Source: Acidobacteriota bacterium (GTDB taxonomy: Bacteria; Acidobacteriota; UBA6911). From it: DNA of 39,030 bases. The position numbers and the translations under genes are program-made. Each line of letters opens with the position of its first letter. The first letter of the stretch is position 1. The stretch covers positions 1 through 39,030 of the forward strand of contig JAFGTD010000314.1 in the NCBI GenBank assembly GCA_016934295.1, written 5' to 3'. The notes beneath the pieces are model-generated. The model did no database searches, was not told where the DNA came from, and worked only from the letters and a program-made list of their open reading frames with translations. Positions 14,767-23,900 of this stretch are shown piece after piece.

Positions 14767-14782
14767 TGGCACGGAACTTGCT
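14767..14782 (+). promoter_or_regulatory. Sigma-54 (-24/-12) promoter, consensus match
   Basis: TGGCACGGAACTTGCT fits the RpoN consensus TGGCACG-N4-TTGCW at every defined position. The predicted start is near 14793, 40 nt before the ATG at 14833. It is the strongest evidence in the window that PEP-CTERM genes here are sigma-54 dependent. Confidence 0.87.
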
Positions 14783-14832
14783 AGAATTAATGGCAGAAAT
14801 GGAATGATGCAATTAAAAATATGGAGGATGCA

Positions 14833-15534
14833 ATGAGAAAATCCATGAAACCAGTTTTACTAGTAGCAGCAATAAGCATTTTCGTTATAGGACTGGCAGT
14901 CAATGCGCAGGCCGCCGCAGTACTGACTCTTGATGATGGTGATGGCCACACGGTATCCATTACTGATAATGGCGTTGGCGATAGTAGTGGTACACTGGGC
15001 GTCATTAATTATAACGGTGATTTAGGTGGAGGCGTATGGACCGTCAACATAACTACCGGTATTACAGATCCTGTTTTCCCCGCCTATCCGGGCTATGCAA
15101 AAATGGATCTTAACTCGGTGAATGTTTCTTCCGACGGTGCTGGAACTCTGAGTATCGTCTTTGAAGATATGTTCGATAACGACGGTCTTGAAGGAAACCT
15201 GACTGCAGGTGTTGGCGGGACACTCAATGGTACAGGCTCTTTTGAAGTCTATAAAGAGTATGAGAACGATCTTGGCGTCCTGACGACTGCGGCATACGTT
15301 GGTCTGGGCCCGTTTGGACCGGGTGCTTTCTCCGATACCGGATTTGACGGCCACGGGGCGCTCGATATCTATAAAATGACGCTGGCTGCAAGTATCACTC
15401 ACACTGCTGCAGGCCAAGTCAGTTCATTCGATCTGGAAGCCGTGAATCAGATTCCGGAACCTACGTCGCTTCTGTTGCTGGGAACCGGCCTGCTGGGCAT
15501 CGGTGCAATCGCCCGGCGCCGTTTTCAGAAATAG
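14833..15534 (+). CDS. PEP-CTERM sorting domain protein
   Basis: A 233-residue exported protein. I start at the ATG at 14833 because GGAGG lies 5 nt upstream. The ATG at 14821 contains that ribosome binding site inside its own coding frame and is unlikely. The signal peptide is MRKSMKPVLLVAAISIFVIGLAVNAQA. The body is Gly/Asp/Thr-rich and beta-type, with repeated 'GDG', 'NGVGDSSG' and 'GTLNGTGSFEVY' patterns typical of PEP-CTERM surface proteins. The tail is IPEPTSLLLLGTGLLGIGAI followed by ARRRFQK. A consensus sigma-54 promoter and a perfect palindromic site precede it, and a terminator follows, so it should be strongly PrsR dependent. The biochemical role is unknown. Confidence 0.92.
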   Translation: MRKSMKPVLLVAAISIFVIGLAVNAQAAAVLTLDDGDGHTVSITDNGVGDSSGTLGVINYNGDLGGGVWTVNITTGITDPVFPAYPGYAKMDLNSVNVSSDGAGTLSIVFEDMFDNDGLEGNLTAGVGGTLNGTGSFEVYKEYENDLGVLTTAAYVGLGPFGPGAFSDTGFDGHGALDIYKMTLAASITHTAAGQVSSFDLEAVNQIPEPTSLLLLGTGLLGIGAIARRRFQK

Positions 15535-15577
15535 ATCCAGAGGTACTGTAACGGATCTGAAAATCCTATAAAGTTTA

Positions 15578-15610
15578 AAGGGGGCTCCAAGAGCCCCCTT
15601 CTTGTTTTAT
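15578..15610 (+). terminator. Intrinsic terminator after PEP-CTERM gene
   Basis: A 10-bp stem, aagggggctc / gagccccctt, with loop caa is followed by a T-rich tract. It lies about 44 bp after the stop codon. Confidence 0.85.
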
Positions 15611-15799
15611 GTGCTTCAGAGATTTATTGGATGTATCCAGAGAAAGAGCCGGCAGGTTTGGAGAATTATGCCGGTGCCGATATCAAACACCGCTGCACAT
15701 TGTATACGCCAAGCAGAATTTCAGAAAATTTCCGCAGTTAAGCTGCTGATCCGCATTTCTAGTGATCGTTAGAAGCTATTTCTGAGTGACCGCACTGAC

Positions 15800-16188
15800 T
15801 TGACCGAATTAATAACCACATTAAAAGTTGAACCGCGAAGACCGCGGAGAAAATTCTATTTGTAGGCTTCTTGGTTATCGTTTTTGCCAGATCATGCGCT
15901 GGATTCCATGCTTAGTGCGCGTGACCTTCCAGTTAAGGAGGAAGCCGATGGAATGTCCGCTCAGCTTGAGATAGGTAAGCAACCGGGCTCGATGGATGGG
16001 ATGGATCGCATCAACAGTTTTGTTTTCGACGAGAATGCATTCATCAACCAAGAGATCGGCCCGATATCCACAATCAAGCACGACCTCTTTTTTTTGCGGT
16101 CTTTGTGGTCTTCGTGGTTCACAATACAAAACCCAACCAGCATCATGTATCAATAAAACCTGATTTGACCGGAATTAGTAACCACATT
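15800..16188. mobile_element. Possible GxxExxY-associated insertion unit
   Basis: A 24-nt imperfect direct repeat bounds the segment: ttgaccgaattaataaccac at 15800-15819 and ttgaccggaattagtaacca at 16164-16183, each extending a few bases. Inside it, an inverted pair flanks the truncated GxxExxY frame: gaaccgcgaagaccgcgg near 15831-15848 and the complement of gaaccacgaagaccacaaag near 16100-16122. The arrangement is not symmetrical (6-nt and about 38-nt gaps between direct and inverted repeats), so decay or chance juxtaposition remains possible. Confidence 0.4.
15875..16153 (-). pseudogene. Truncated GxxExxY (PD-(D/E)XK superfamily) protein
   Basis: A 92-residue frame. From residue 24 it reads 'VVLDCGYRADLLVDECILVENKTVDAIHPIHRARLLTYLKLSGHSIGFLLNW', which matches the C-terminal half of the GxxExxY family (PF13366-like). 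The PD-(D/E)XK-type residues appear kept: Asp in YRADL and the E-x-K in VENK. The N-terminal half that holds the family's namesake Gly-x-x-Glu-x-x-Tyr motif is missing. It is replaced by residues read through a repeat ('CEPRRPQRPQKK'). I therefore call it a pseudogene or remnant; a very small functional protein cannot be excluded. No partner gene is nearby. Confidence 0.65.
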
Positions 16189-16583
16189 TACAACTGCTGC
16201 TCAGATTTTATCCTTTATTTATAAGTACTTCCGGAATCGGTGCCCGAATTTTCTCCCAAACCGGTCAAGTCGGGCTTTAAGAATGTGAGGTTGTTGCACT
16301 AAACGTGCAGGCGGATCATGTTCGCTGGGTGTTGATGGCGCCGCCGAAGCAATCGATATTAGATTTATCCGGAAAGCTGAAAGAGTGCAATGCGATTTTT
16401 GCATCAGTTTCGGCAGTTTAGGAAAAACAAATTGGGATCGCTCCCTCAGGCTCTTTGATGCAACGAAACCTGACGTGAAGCGTTAGGCATGCCTCGCGGG
16501 GCCTTCGGCCGTTTCGCTTTCACGAAACTTTGTAAGAAATGCGGGCTGAGAGCCCCTGTTGCCCGGTTCTTTGGCGCAACAAA
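16189..16583. other. Noncoding stretch with repeat debris
   Basis: No coding frame is convincing here. The segment 16524-16546 (gaaactttgtaagaaatg) is nearly the same as the right end of the 168-bp element at 20718-20885, so it is probably a decayed copy end. The sequence ccgcggg-like and cgggctgagagcccctgttgcccg runs near 16500-16565 can form weak hairpins and may end transcription of prsT from either side. Confidence 0.4.
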
Positions 16584-19500
16584 TTAGTTTTCTAAGGCGG
16601 TTAAAATTTTGTTTGCTTCCTCAAATCCCGGGAAATTGCTGTTTAGGGACAACGCCTTCTTAAGGGATTCCTTCGCATCGGATATATTGTTATTTTTGTA
16701 ATAACACATACCCAGATGATAATGCAAAACGGCATTCTGAGGATCTTTGAGCAGGGACTCCTTGAGAATATCGATAGCCGTTAAATAGGCTTCTTTTTTG
16801 TAGTAGACCCACGCTAAGGTGTCTGCCACCTCCGGATTATCCGGTTGGCCTTCATTTGCCGTCGTGGCCAGCTTCAGGGCTTCGTCGAGGGATTCCCCGG
16901 ATTCAACCAGTATCCAGGCCAGGTTATTGGCCGCGATCGATAACTTGGGATCAATCTTGAGAGCTTCCCTGTAATGGTGTTTTGCCTTGTCGGTCTGGTT
17001 TTCAATCTGGCTGAATTGTCCCAGGATCACGTGGGCTTGAGCGTTCTCCGGATTACGTTCCAGTGCTTGTTCAAACTGCGCTTTTGCTTTTTCCATGGAA
17101 TCCATGAGGATGTACAGTTGGCCGAGATAGCGGTAGGCGGAATATCTGTTTCCATCGAGAGATATTGCCTTCAGGTATGTCTCTTCAGCTTTTGTGTACT
17201 CCTTTTGAATGCGGTATGTCTGCCCTAAAAGCTCGTACAATAATGGGTTGTCGGGGACTTTTTCCAGCTCCCGGTTGAGGCGCAGGACTGCCTTGCCGGG
17301 CTCTTTTTCCGCCAGATAAAGGTTCACCAGTGAGGCGAGAGGGTTCAGGTTGTCGGGATTGATTTGCAGCGCTTCATTGAACAGGGACTCGGCTTTTTCA
17401 AGGTTTCCCCGTCCTGCGTAGGCGACTCCAAGGCTATGAAACCCTTCGGCGTTTCCCGGATTCATTTTTACGAATCTCTCAAGGACTTGAGTGGCCGCAG
17501 GAAAATCTTTCAGACTTATGTTCGCTGCCCCGAGTAAAAGTGCGGCATCGCTGTTTGTGGGGTCCTGTTGTAAAGCGGACTGAGCGTGCCTCCTGGCTGC
17601 AGCGAAGTCTCCCGAGGCCAGTTTCATTTGTGAGAGGCTTAAATGGGCACGCGGAAGGTTTTCGTTACGCATGAGGGCTTCATTGAACTCGGATTCCGCC
17701 GGTTGAATTTGTCTGTTATGTTGATATGCCAGACCCAGGTAGTAGTGAGTCTGAGCGGATAGAGGATCATTCGTAACGGCGTTTTTCAGCTCTACGACGG
17801 CTTCGGATATTTTGTTTGCCGCCAGAAGAGCACGCCCCTTGATAATACGGGCTTCGGTGTCTTTGAAATCGTTTTCGAGTATTTCATCGGCCAGTTTCAT
17901 GGCCTTGTCAAAGGAACGTTGTTCCAGGTAAACGTTTGCAAGGGCCTTTTTTATATCTGCATTGTCCGGATCTTCGCCAAGCATTTTCCGATACTCTTCG
18001 ACGGCTTTATCCGGTTTTCCCGTGTTTCTGTAGAAATCGGCCAATCGAAGTTCCTGGTTATCCGGATCGATTTCCGCCAGTTTTTGCAGTATTTCTTCCG
18101 CCTTGGAGTGATTGTCCAGTGATATGTATATTCTGGCCAAAGCAATGTAATAATTGACCTCATCCGGAGAACGGGAAATTTCACTATTCAACCGTTCAAT
18201 GGCTTTATCAGGTTTGTTTTCAGTCATGTAAAGGCTAACCAGCCCGATTAATGCGTCTGACTTTTCCGGATCTTCCTTTAAGGAACGTTCGAATTCAGTT
18301 TCCGCCTGGGTAAGATTTCCTAATCCGGATTGGGATAATCCGAGCAGATAATGTGCCGTGGGATTATCCGGTTCCCGCTGCAGGAGCTTTTTAAGTTCGG
18401 TGACGGCATTCTCAAAATTTTGATTATTGTTCCAGGCCCGGGCCAGGATCAATTGTGCATCGGTCAGGTCGGGATTTATCTTTAATGCCTGTTGGGAGTA
18501 TTGAACGGCTGCGTCAAAATCGCCGCTTTCGAGTTTCAATTGTGCCAGTGCTATAAACGGTAAAACAAAACGCTCCGCGATTTCAATTGTTTCGGTCCAC
18601 TCTCTTTCTGCCCGGGCGATATCCCCGGTTTGGCGGTAGGCTGCTCCAAGATAGTATTTTGCCGCCGCGGAGGATGGATCTGCATTGACGGCATTCTGGA
18701 GCGGTGCGATTGCCTCGTCGGGTTTGTTCCGGCTTAAGAGAATGCGGCCTTTAAGAATATAAGCGTCGCTGCTGTTCTTATCCTGCTTCAGCATTTCATC
18801 GGCAAGGGCCGCCGTTTTCTCATAATTCCCTTGTGACAGGTATAGCTGGGCCAGTGTATTCCTGGCCGAATTGTTCGAAGGCTGGTTCTTCAGCAGAGTT
18901 TCGAGGGTTTCTATGCTTTTTGCGATGTTGTTGCTGCGGGAATAAAAATTCACCAAAGCCATCTGTTGCCGGTTGTTTCCCGGATCCAGTTCCGCCGCTT
19001 TCCGGTAGGCTTCTTCCGCTTTTGCCATATTGTTCAAGGAAACATAAGTCTGACCGAGTATTTCGTAAAGCCTCGGACGGTTCGGGAATTGGTCGATCGC
19101 TCCGGTGATGCACTGAATCGCCTGTTCCGGCTTTCTCTGGTTTACGTAAAATCCGGCAAGGGCCAGAAGTGTGTCTGCATTCGACGGATCTTTTTTTAAA
19201 GCCGCCTCGAACTGCAAGCGGGCTTGATTCATTTTTCCTTGAGACATGTAGAGCGCGCCAAGGGTTCGGAGCCCGGCGGGGTCGTCGGGATTTCTTTGTA
19301 TAAAGCCCTCAATTTCTGTTGCGGCGGTCTGAAAGTCTCCCTTGCCCGCGTAAGCGCCGCCCAGGACCAGGTGGGCTTGATCCAGACCGGCATCGAGATT
19401 CGCTGCCCGTTTCGCGTCGGCAATGGCGGAATCGAAATCGCGGATCCTGAGTCTCAGTTCCGCCCGTACGATGTAGGCCGGCGCTAAAGCGGCATCGTAG

Positions 19501-20675
19501 TTGACGGCAGAGGATAATTCCTCCTCGGCCCGGCTGGAATCGCCGGCTTGAAGGTAGGCGAGTCCAAGGAAGTACCGGCCCAATGCGGAAGCAGGGAATT
19601 GTCTCACCAGGCGCTTCATCTCTTTGACGGCTTCCTGGGTTTTATTCTGGGCTAAAAGCAATCGTGCCATTATGAATCGGGCATCCGCATTGTTTTTATC
19701 CTGTTCGAGAATTTTGTTTGCCTGTTGCTCTGCTTCCTCCATGGAATTGAGGCTAAGGTATATATTGGCAAGACGATTCCTGGCCGTGAGATTTTCAGGA
19801 TTTTCTTTTATTATTTGTTTAAACGCTTCAATGCTTCTTTCGGTTTGTTGGGAAGCGAGATAAAAATCGCCCAGGATAATTTCAGGCCTGATTTCTCCCG
19901 GCTGCAGTTCGATTATTTTTTTATAGATGCTTTCCGACGAATCAAATGCTTCCGTCTGAAGATAAAAATAAGCAAGAGCGTTGAGCGCGTCGTAAGAGTC
20001 GGGTTGATTTTCCAGCGCGGCTTTCAGCGTTTCTTCCGCTTCATCGTAACGTTTCAGGTGAAGACAGTAGTTGGCCAGGGCCAGGCGGGCTTCGATGGCC
20101 TGATCATCGATGGTAACGGCTTTATAGTAGATGTCTTCGGCGAGACGGGGATTCAGATCGGCTTCCTGCCCGGCAGCCAAATCGAGGAAGGAAGGCATCA
20201 GTCGGGGCTCCCTTTCGAATCCGAGCCTTATTTCTTCTATGGAATCGTTGATGTGTATCAGTCCCGCATAGGAGTTGGCTTGAAGAATCAGGGCGTGCAG
20301 ATTTTGGGGTTCCTTTTTCAATATCAATTCGGCTTTGGCCCGGGCCTCGAGAAAATCGCCTCTGTTGAGAAGCAGGTTGCCGAGCTTCAGCTGTGCCGCT
20401 GTCCGGTCCGGTGTTATAGACGCTGCCTGCTGAAATTCCTGGAATGCATCTGAGAAATATCCGAATCCGAAGGCGAGATAAGTCAGTCCCAGATGATAAT
20501 GCGCGTCGGCCATTCTGGGATTAATTTTAATTGCATTTCGGAATTCCAGCGCGGCTTCAGGATATTTCTTTTCGGAGAAATATTTTTGCCCGTTTTCAAC
20601 GTGTTTTCCCGGATTTTTGGAACACGATGTGAGTACAAGTACCGTAACAATAAGGCAAAGGGCAATTTTTTTCAT
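16584..20675 (-). CDS. prsT: XrtA/PEP-CTERM system TPR-repeat lipoprotein PrsT, copy 2
   Basis: A 1,363-residue TPR solenoid with a lipoprotein signal (MKKIALCLIVTVLVLTSC, Cys18). It matches the PrsT family (TIGR02917-like), which is normally around 900 residues, so this one is oversized. The first repeat starts at about residue 28 (GQKYFSEKKYPEAALEFRNAIKINP) and TPRs run to the end. A higher-order repeat is visible: 'FIMARLLLAQNK' at 334, 'YILKGRILLSRNK' at 639 and 'RIIKGRALLAANK' at 943 recur every 304-305 residues, about nine TPRs. PrsT is thought to act as a membrane-anchored scaffold in exopolysaccharide or PEP-CTERM protein assembly; partners are unknown. It follows a full-length paralogue (20931-25019) with the same architecture, separated by a 255-bp gap holding a palindromic element, and probably arose by tandem duplication. 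Confidence 0.92.
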   Translation of the reverse strand: MKKIALCLIVTVLVLTSCSKNPGKHVENGQKYFSEKKYPEAALEFRNAIKINPRMADAHYHLGLTYLAFGFGYFSDAFQEFQQAASITPDRTAAQLKLGNLLLNRGDFLEARAKAELILKKEPQNLHALILQANSYAGLIHINDSIEEIRLGFEREPRLMPSFLDLAAGQEADLNPRLAEDIYYKAVTIDDQAIEARLALANYCLHLKRYDEAEETLKAALENQPDSYDALNALAYFYLQTEAFDSSESIYKKIIELQPGEIRPEIILGDFYLASQQTERSIEAFKQIIKENPENLTARNRLANIYLSLNSMEEAEQQANKILEQDKNNADARFIMARLLLAQNKTQEAVKEMKRLVRQFPASALGRYFLGLAYLQAGDSSRAEEELSSAVNYDAALAPAYIVRAELRLRIRDFDSAIADAKRAANLDAGLDQAHLVLGGAYAGKGDFQTAATEIEGFIQRNPDDPAGLRTLGALYMSQGKMNQARLQFEAALKKDPSNADTLLALAGFYVNQRKPEQAIQCITGAIDQFPNRPRLYEILGQTYVSLNNMAKAEEAYRKAAELDPGNNRQQMALVNFYSRSNNIAKSIETLETLLKNQPSNNSARNTLAQLYLSQGNYEKTAALADEMLKQDKNSSDAYILKGRILLSRNKPDEAIAPLQNAVNADPSSAAAKYYLGAAYRQTGDIARAEREWTETIEIAERFVLPFIALAQLKLESGDFDAAVQYSQQALKINPDLTDAQLILARAWNNNQNFENAVTELKKLLQREPDNPTAHYLLGLSQSGLGNLTQAETEFERSLKEDPEKSDALIGLVSLYMTENKPDKAIERLNSEISRSPDEVNYYIALARIYISLDNHSKAEEILQKLAEIDPDNQELRLADFYRNTGKPDKAVEEYRKMLGEDPDNADIKKALANVYLEQRSFDKAMKLADEILENDFKDTEARIIKGRALLAANKISEAVVELKNAVTNDPLSAQTHYYLGLAYQHNRQIQPAESEFNEALMRNENLPRAHLSLSQMKLASGDFAAARRHAQSALQQDPTNSDAALLLGAANISLKDFPAATQVLERFVKMNPGNAEGFHSLGVAYAGRGNLEKAESLFNEALQINPDNLNPLASLVNLYLAEKEPGKAVLRLNRELEKVPDNPLLYELLGQTYRIQKEYTKAEETYLKAISLDGNRYSAYRYLGQLYILMDSMEKAKAQFEQALERNPENAQAHVILGQFSQIENQTDKAKHHYREALKIDPKLSIAANNLAWILVESGESLDEALKLATTANEGQPDNPEVADTLAWVYYKKEAYLTAIDILKESLLKDPQNAVLHYHLGMCYYKNNNISDAKESLKKALSLNSNFPGFEEANKILTALEN

Positions 20676-20717
20676 ATTTATCCCCTGTCGGAATTTCCTT
20701 TAAATGTCCTAGCCTGT

Positions 20718-20885
20718 ATTTCTCACGAGGTTTCGTAGTCAGGAGGTGCAGAGGGCCGTGAATACAAGGCGCGCGACCGAAGACCCCGCACAGGCGTACT
20801 TGAACAGTACGTCGAGGAGCCTGAGGGAGCGCAACGCTGTAGACATGGTGTTCTGTGCCTCCGCAGTAGAAACTTTGTGAGAAAT
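20718..20885. mobile_element. 168-bp palindromic element between the prsT copies
   Basis: The left end (atttctcacgaggtttcgta) and the inverted right end (atttctcacaaagtttctac) match over about 36 bp. The inner arms continue the pairing (ggaggtgcagag at 20742 with ggaggcacagaa inverted from 20862). The centre is cgtact-tgaac-agtacg. The whole unit can fold as one long imperfect hairpin and has no coding capacity. It fills most of the gap between the two prsT genes. A related right-end fragment occurs at 16524-16546, just beyond the other end of the downstream prsT gene. Confidence 0.65.
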
Positions 20886-20930
20886 GGGGGCTGGATTGCC
20901 AAAATTTCAATAATGGGATTGTGAAGCTGC

Positions 20931-23900
20931 TTATAACCTTCTAAGAATGTCTTTGGCTTCCTCTATCCCGGGGAATGAACTGCTCAGTTTTACGGCTTCA
21001 GCCAGGGATTCTTTGGCCCTTAATTTGTCGCCGTTTTTATAGTAGCTCATTCCAAGGTGGTAATGATATATAGCATTCTCAGGCTCTTTTCTGACACATG
21101 CAATGAGTGTAGAAATGGCGTCCTTATAATTGCCCTTTTTATAATGGATCCAGGCCAGTGTATCCTGAATGTTGGGCAGGTCGGGAAGCATTTTGCTGGC
21201 CGTATTGGCCAGTTTCAGGGCTTCGTCGAGATCTCCTCCCGTCTCCGCAAGTATCCATGCCAGATTATTGGCTGCAACCGGCGATTCCTGGTCTATGGAG
21301 AGGGCTTCCCGGTATTGAAATTTGGCAGCTTCCCGATCGTTTAATGATTCATATATAGCTCCCAGTATCAGTCTGGCTCCAATTAAGCGCGGATTCACTT
21401 TGAGGGCGTTTTTATATTCCTGGATGGCTTTTTCATGGGAATTTTGTGCGATATAAAGCTGCCCCAGCATTCCATAAGCGACCAGGCTGTTCTTATTGAT
21501 CTCAAGCGCTTTACGATAGGATTCTTCTGCCTTCGCGAAGTTTTTCTGGGAAAAATATATCTGTCCCAGAAGCTCATGCAATCCTTCCTTTTGTGGAGAT
21601 TGCTCTATTTGCCGATTGACGAGCTGGATTGCGGTTTCCGGTTTCTTTTGAGATACATATAAACTTGCCAGCGCGTTGACTGTCGCAAGGTTTTCTTGAG
21701 ATGCCTCCAGGGAATTTTTCAGACTGGCTTCCGCCTTAGCCGTTTCTCCGGATGCTGCATAGGCTATCCCAAGTCTGTAGGATACTTCTGAGTTTGCGGG
21801 CATCGATTTGGCCAATATCTCGAATTCGTTTACCGCAGCTTTGGTGTCCCCGCTGTTCATTAAGGCGATCCCTTGAACCATGCGAACATCGTTCAGATCG
21901 GGATTTATCCGGAGTGCCTGCCGGGTGTATTTTATAGCCGCGTCCGGATCTCCGGATTCCAGCTTGAGACGGGCCAAAGACAGATAGGGAGGCATGTACC
22001 TGTTATCGGCTTTTAACGCATTGCTCCATTGGGTTTCAGCTTCTGACAGCTGTTTGTTCTGCACGTAAGCGAGTCCGAGGAAATAGAGTGCCGGGGCTGA
22101 ATTTGCATTGGACTTAACCGCCTGTTTCAGTTCGGATATGGCATCCGTCGTTTTATTTTGCGCCAGCAGTCCCCGGCCCTTGAGGACTTTTCCTTCTGCA
22201 GTGTCGGTTTCGGCAATATCGTTTGCCAGCTGATCGACTTTATCATAAGCCTGCTGACGCAGGTACAGATCAGCCAGTCTCTGTTTCAGAACTAAATCGT
22301 CAGGATTGCCCTTCACTAAATCATCGTAGATTTGTATGCTCTTTTCAGTATTGCCGGTAAGATCATAGAAATCGGCAAGCACCGTTTTCTGGGGGATATC
22401 GGTTGGATTCACATCCGCCGCTTTAATATACAATTCTTCCGCTTTGTCTAAATTTCTCTGCATAAGATAAACCTGCCCAAGCATCTGGTACAGCTTGGCA
22501 GGCGCATCTCCCTGTGCCAGCCTTTCATTGAGACGCTGAGCGGCCATGTCCGGCTGATTCTGGGACTGGTACACGGATGTAATCCCAAACCAGGCCATTA
22601 CATTGTCCGGATCATTTTTCAGCACCTTTTCAAATTCGGCCAGCGCCGGGCCTGTTTCTCCCTGTGCAAGATAGGACTGGCCCAGCTGCTGAATTCCCGG
22701 AATATGGTCGGGATTCTGGCGGACCAGTTCTTTCAGTTCGATAATGGCTTGTTGGTGATTTCGGACAGCTGCGTATGCTTTTCCCAGGATAAATCTTGCC
22801 TGAGAAAGATTGGGATTAATGCTCAATGCTTGCTTGGCGTACATAATGGCGGAATCAGGATCCCCTGTATCCAGCTTCAATCCGGCCAGAGAAACATAGG
22901 GTTGAACAAAGCGCCCGGCATTCTTTACCGACTCCATCCATTCGACTTCGGCCCGCTTTGCGTTGTTGGACTGTAAATATGCCAGCCCCAGGAAATACCG
23001 GGCTAAGGAAGATGTGGATTCCTGGTTCACCGCCGCCTGAAGCTGATCGATCGCTTCCTGCATCTTCCCTTGAGCCAGAAGTACTCCGCCCTTTAAAGCC
23101 ATGGCGCCGGCGTTTTTGGGATCCAATACCAATAGTTCATCCGCAGTAGCGGCTGCATCGTCAAATTTTTGATTTGAGAGATACATGTTCCCAAGGCGCA
23201 TCAGTGCATCCTGGTTGCCGGAAGAATTTTTCAGAACGGACTTTAAAACCTCCACGCTTTTATCGACCTGACCGGTTCTGTAATAAAAATCCGCGAGCGC
23301 CATCTGTTGATTTTCATCTCCGGATTGCAGCGTAGTCGCTTTTTGATAGGATTCTTCCGCTTTGGCGGCGTCGTTCCGGGAGAGGTATATCTGCCCCAGC
23401 AGCTGATATAAATTGGGATTTGAAGGATAGGCTTCTATCGCCTGTTTTATCCGGTTTATGGCTTTATCCGGAGCCTTCTGGTTCAGATAAAGGTTTGCAA
23501 GTGCGATCAGGCTTTCGAGATGTTCCGGATCCGATTTCAAAGCCGTATCAAATTGTTTTTCAGCTTCTTTTGCATTCCCCTGTCTGAGATAAAGAAGGCC
23601 CAGGCTGTATCTCCCCAGTGGACTTTCAGGATTTTGCTGCAGGAAGGTTTCGATTTCCTGAGCGGCTTCTTCATAATTTCCTTCCCGGAGGTAGGCATTT
23701 CCCAGAATTAAACGCGTGTTGACGACGTTGGCATTGATATTCAACGCTTCTTTGGCAAAACGGATTGCGGCTTCCGAATCTCCCATTTCCAGCTTTAATT
23801 GTGCTAACGCGATATACGCCTGCAGGAATGTTGGATTAAGACGAATCGCATTCATTAATTCCTCTTCAGCCTTTGCGTTGTCCCGATTACGGGCTCTGGA

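Noticed and set aside
19725-20453. Long plus-strand open frame of 242 codons opposite the prsT gene
   Set aside because: It is the antisense shadow of TPR coding sequence. Its Phe/Val-rich, low-complexity composition and lack of a ribosome binding site argue against a gene.
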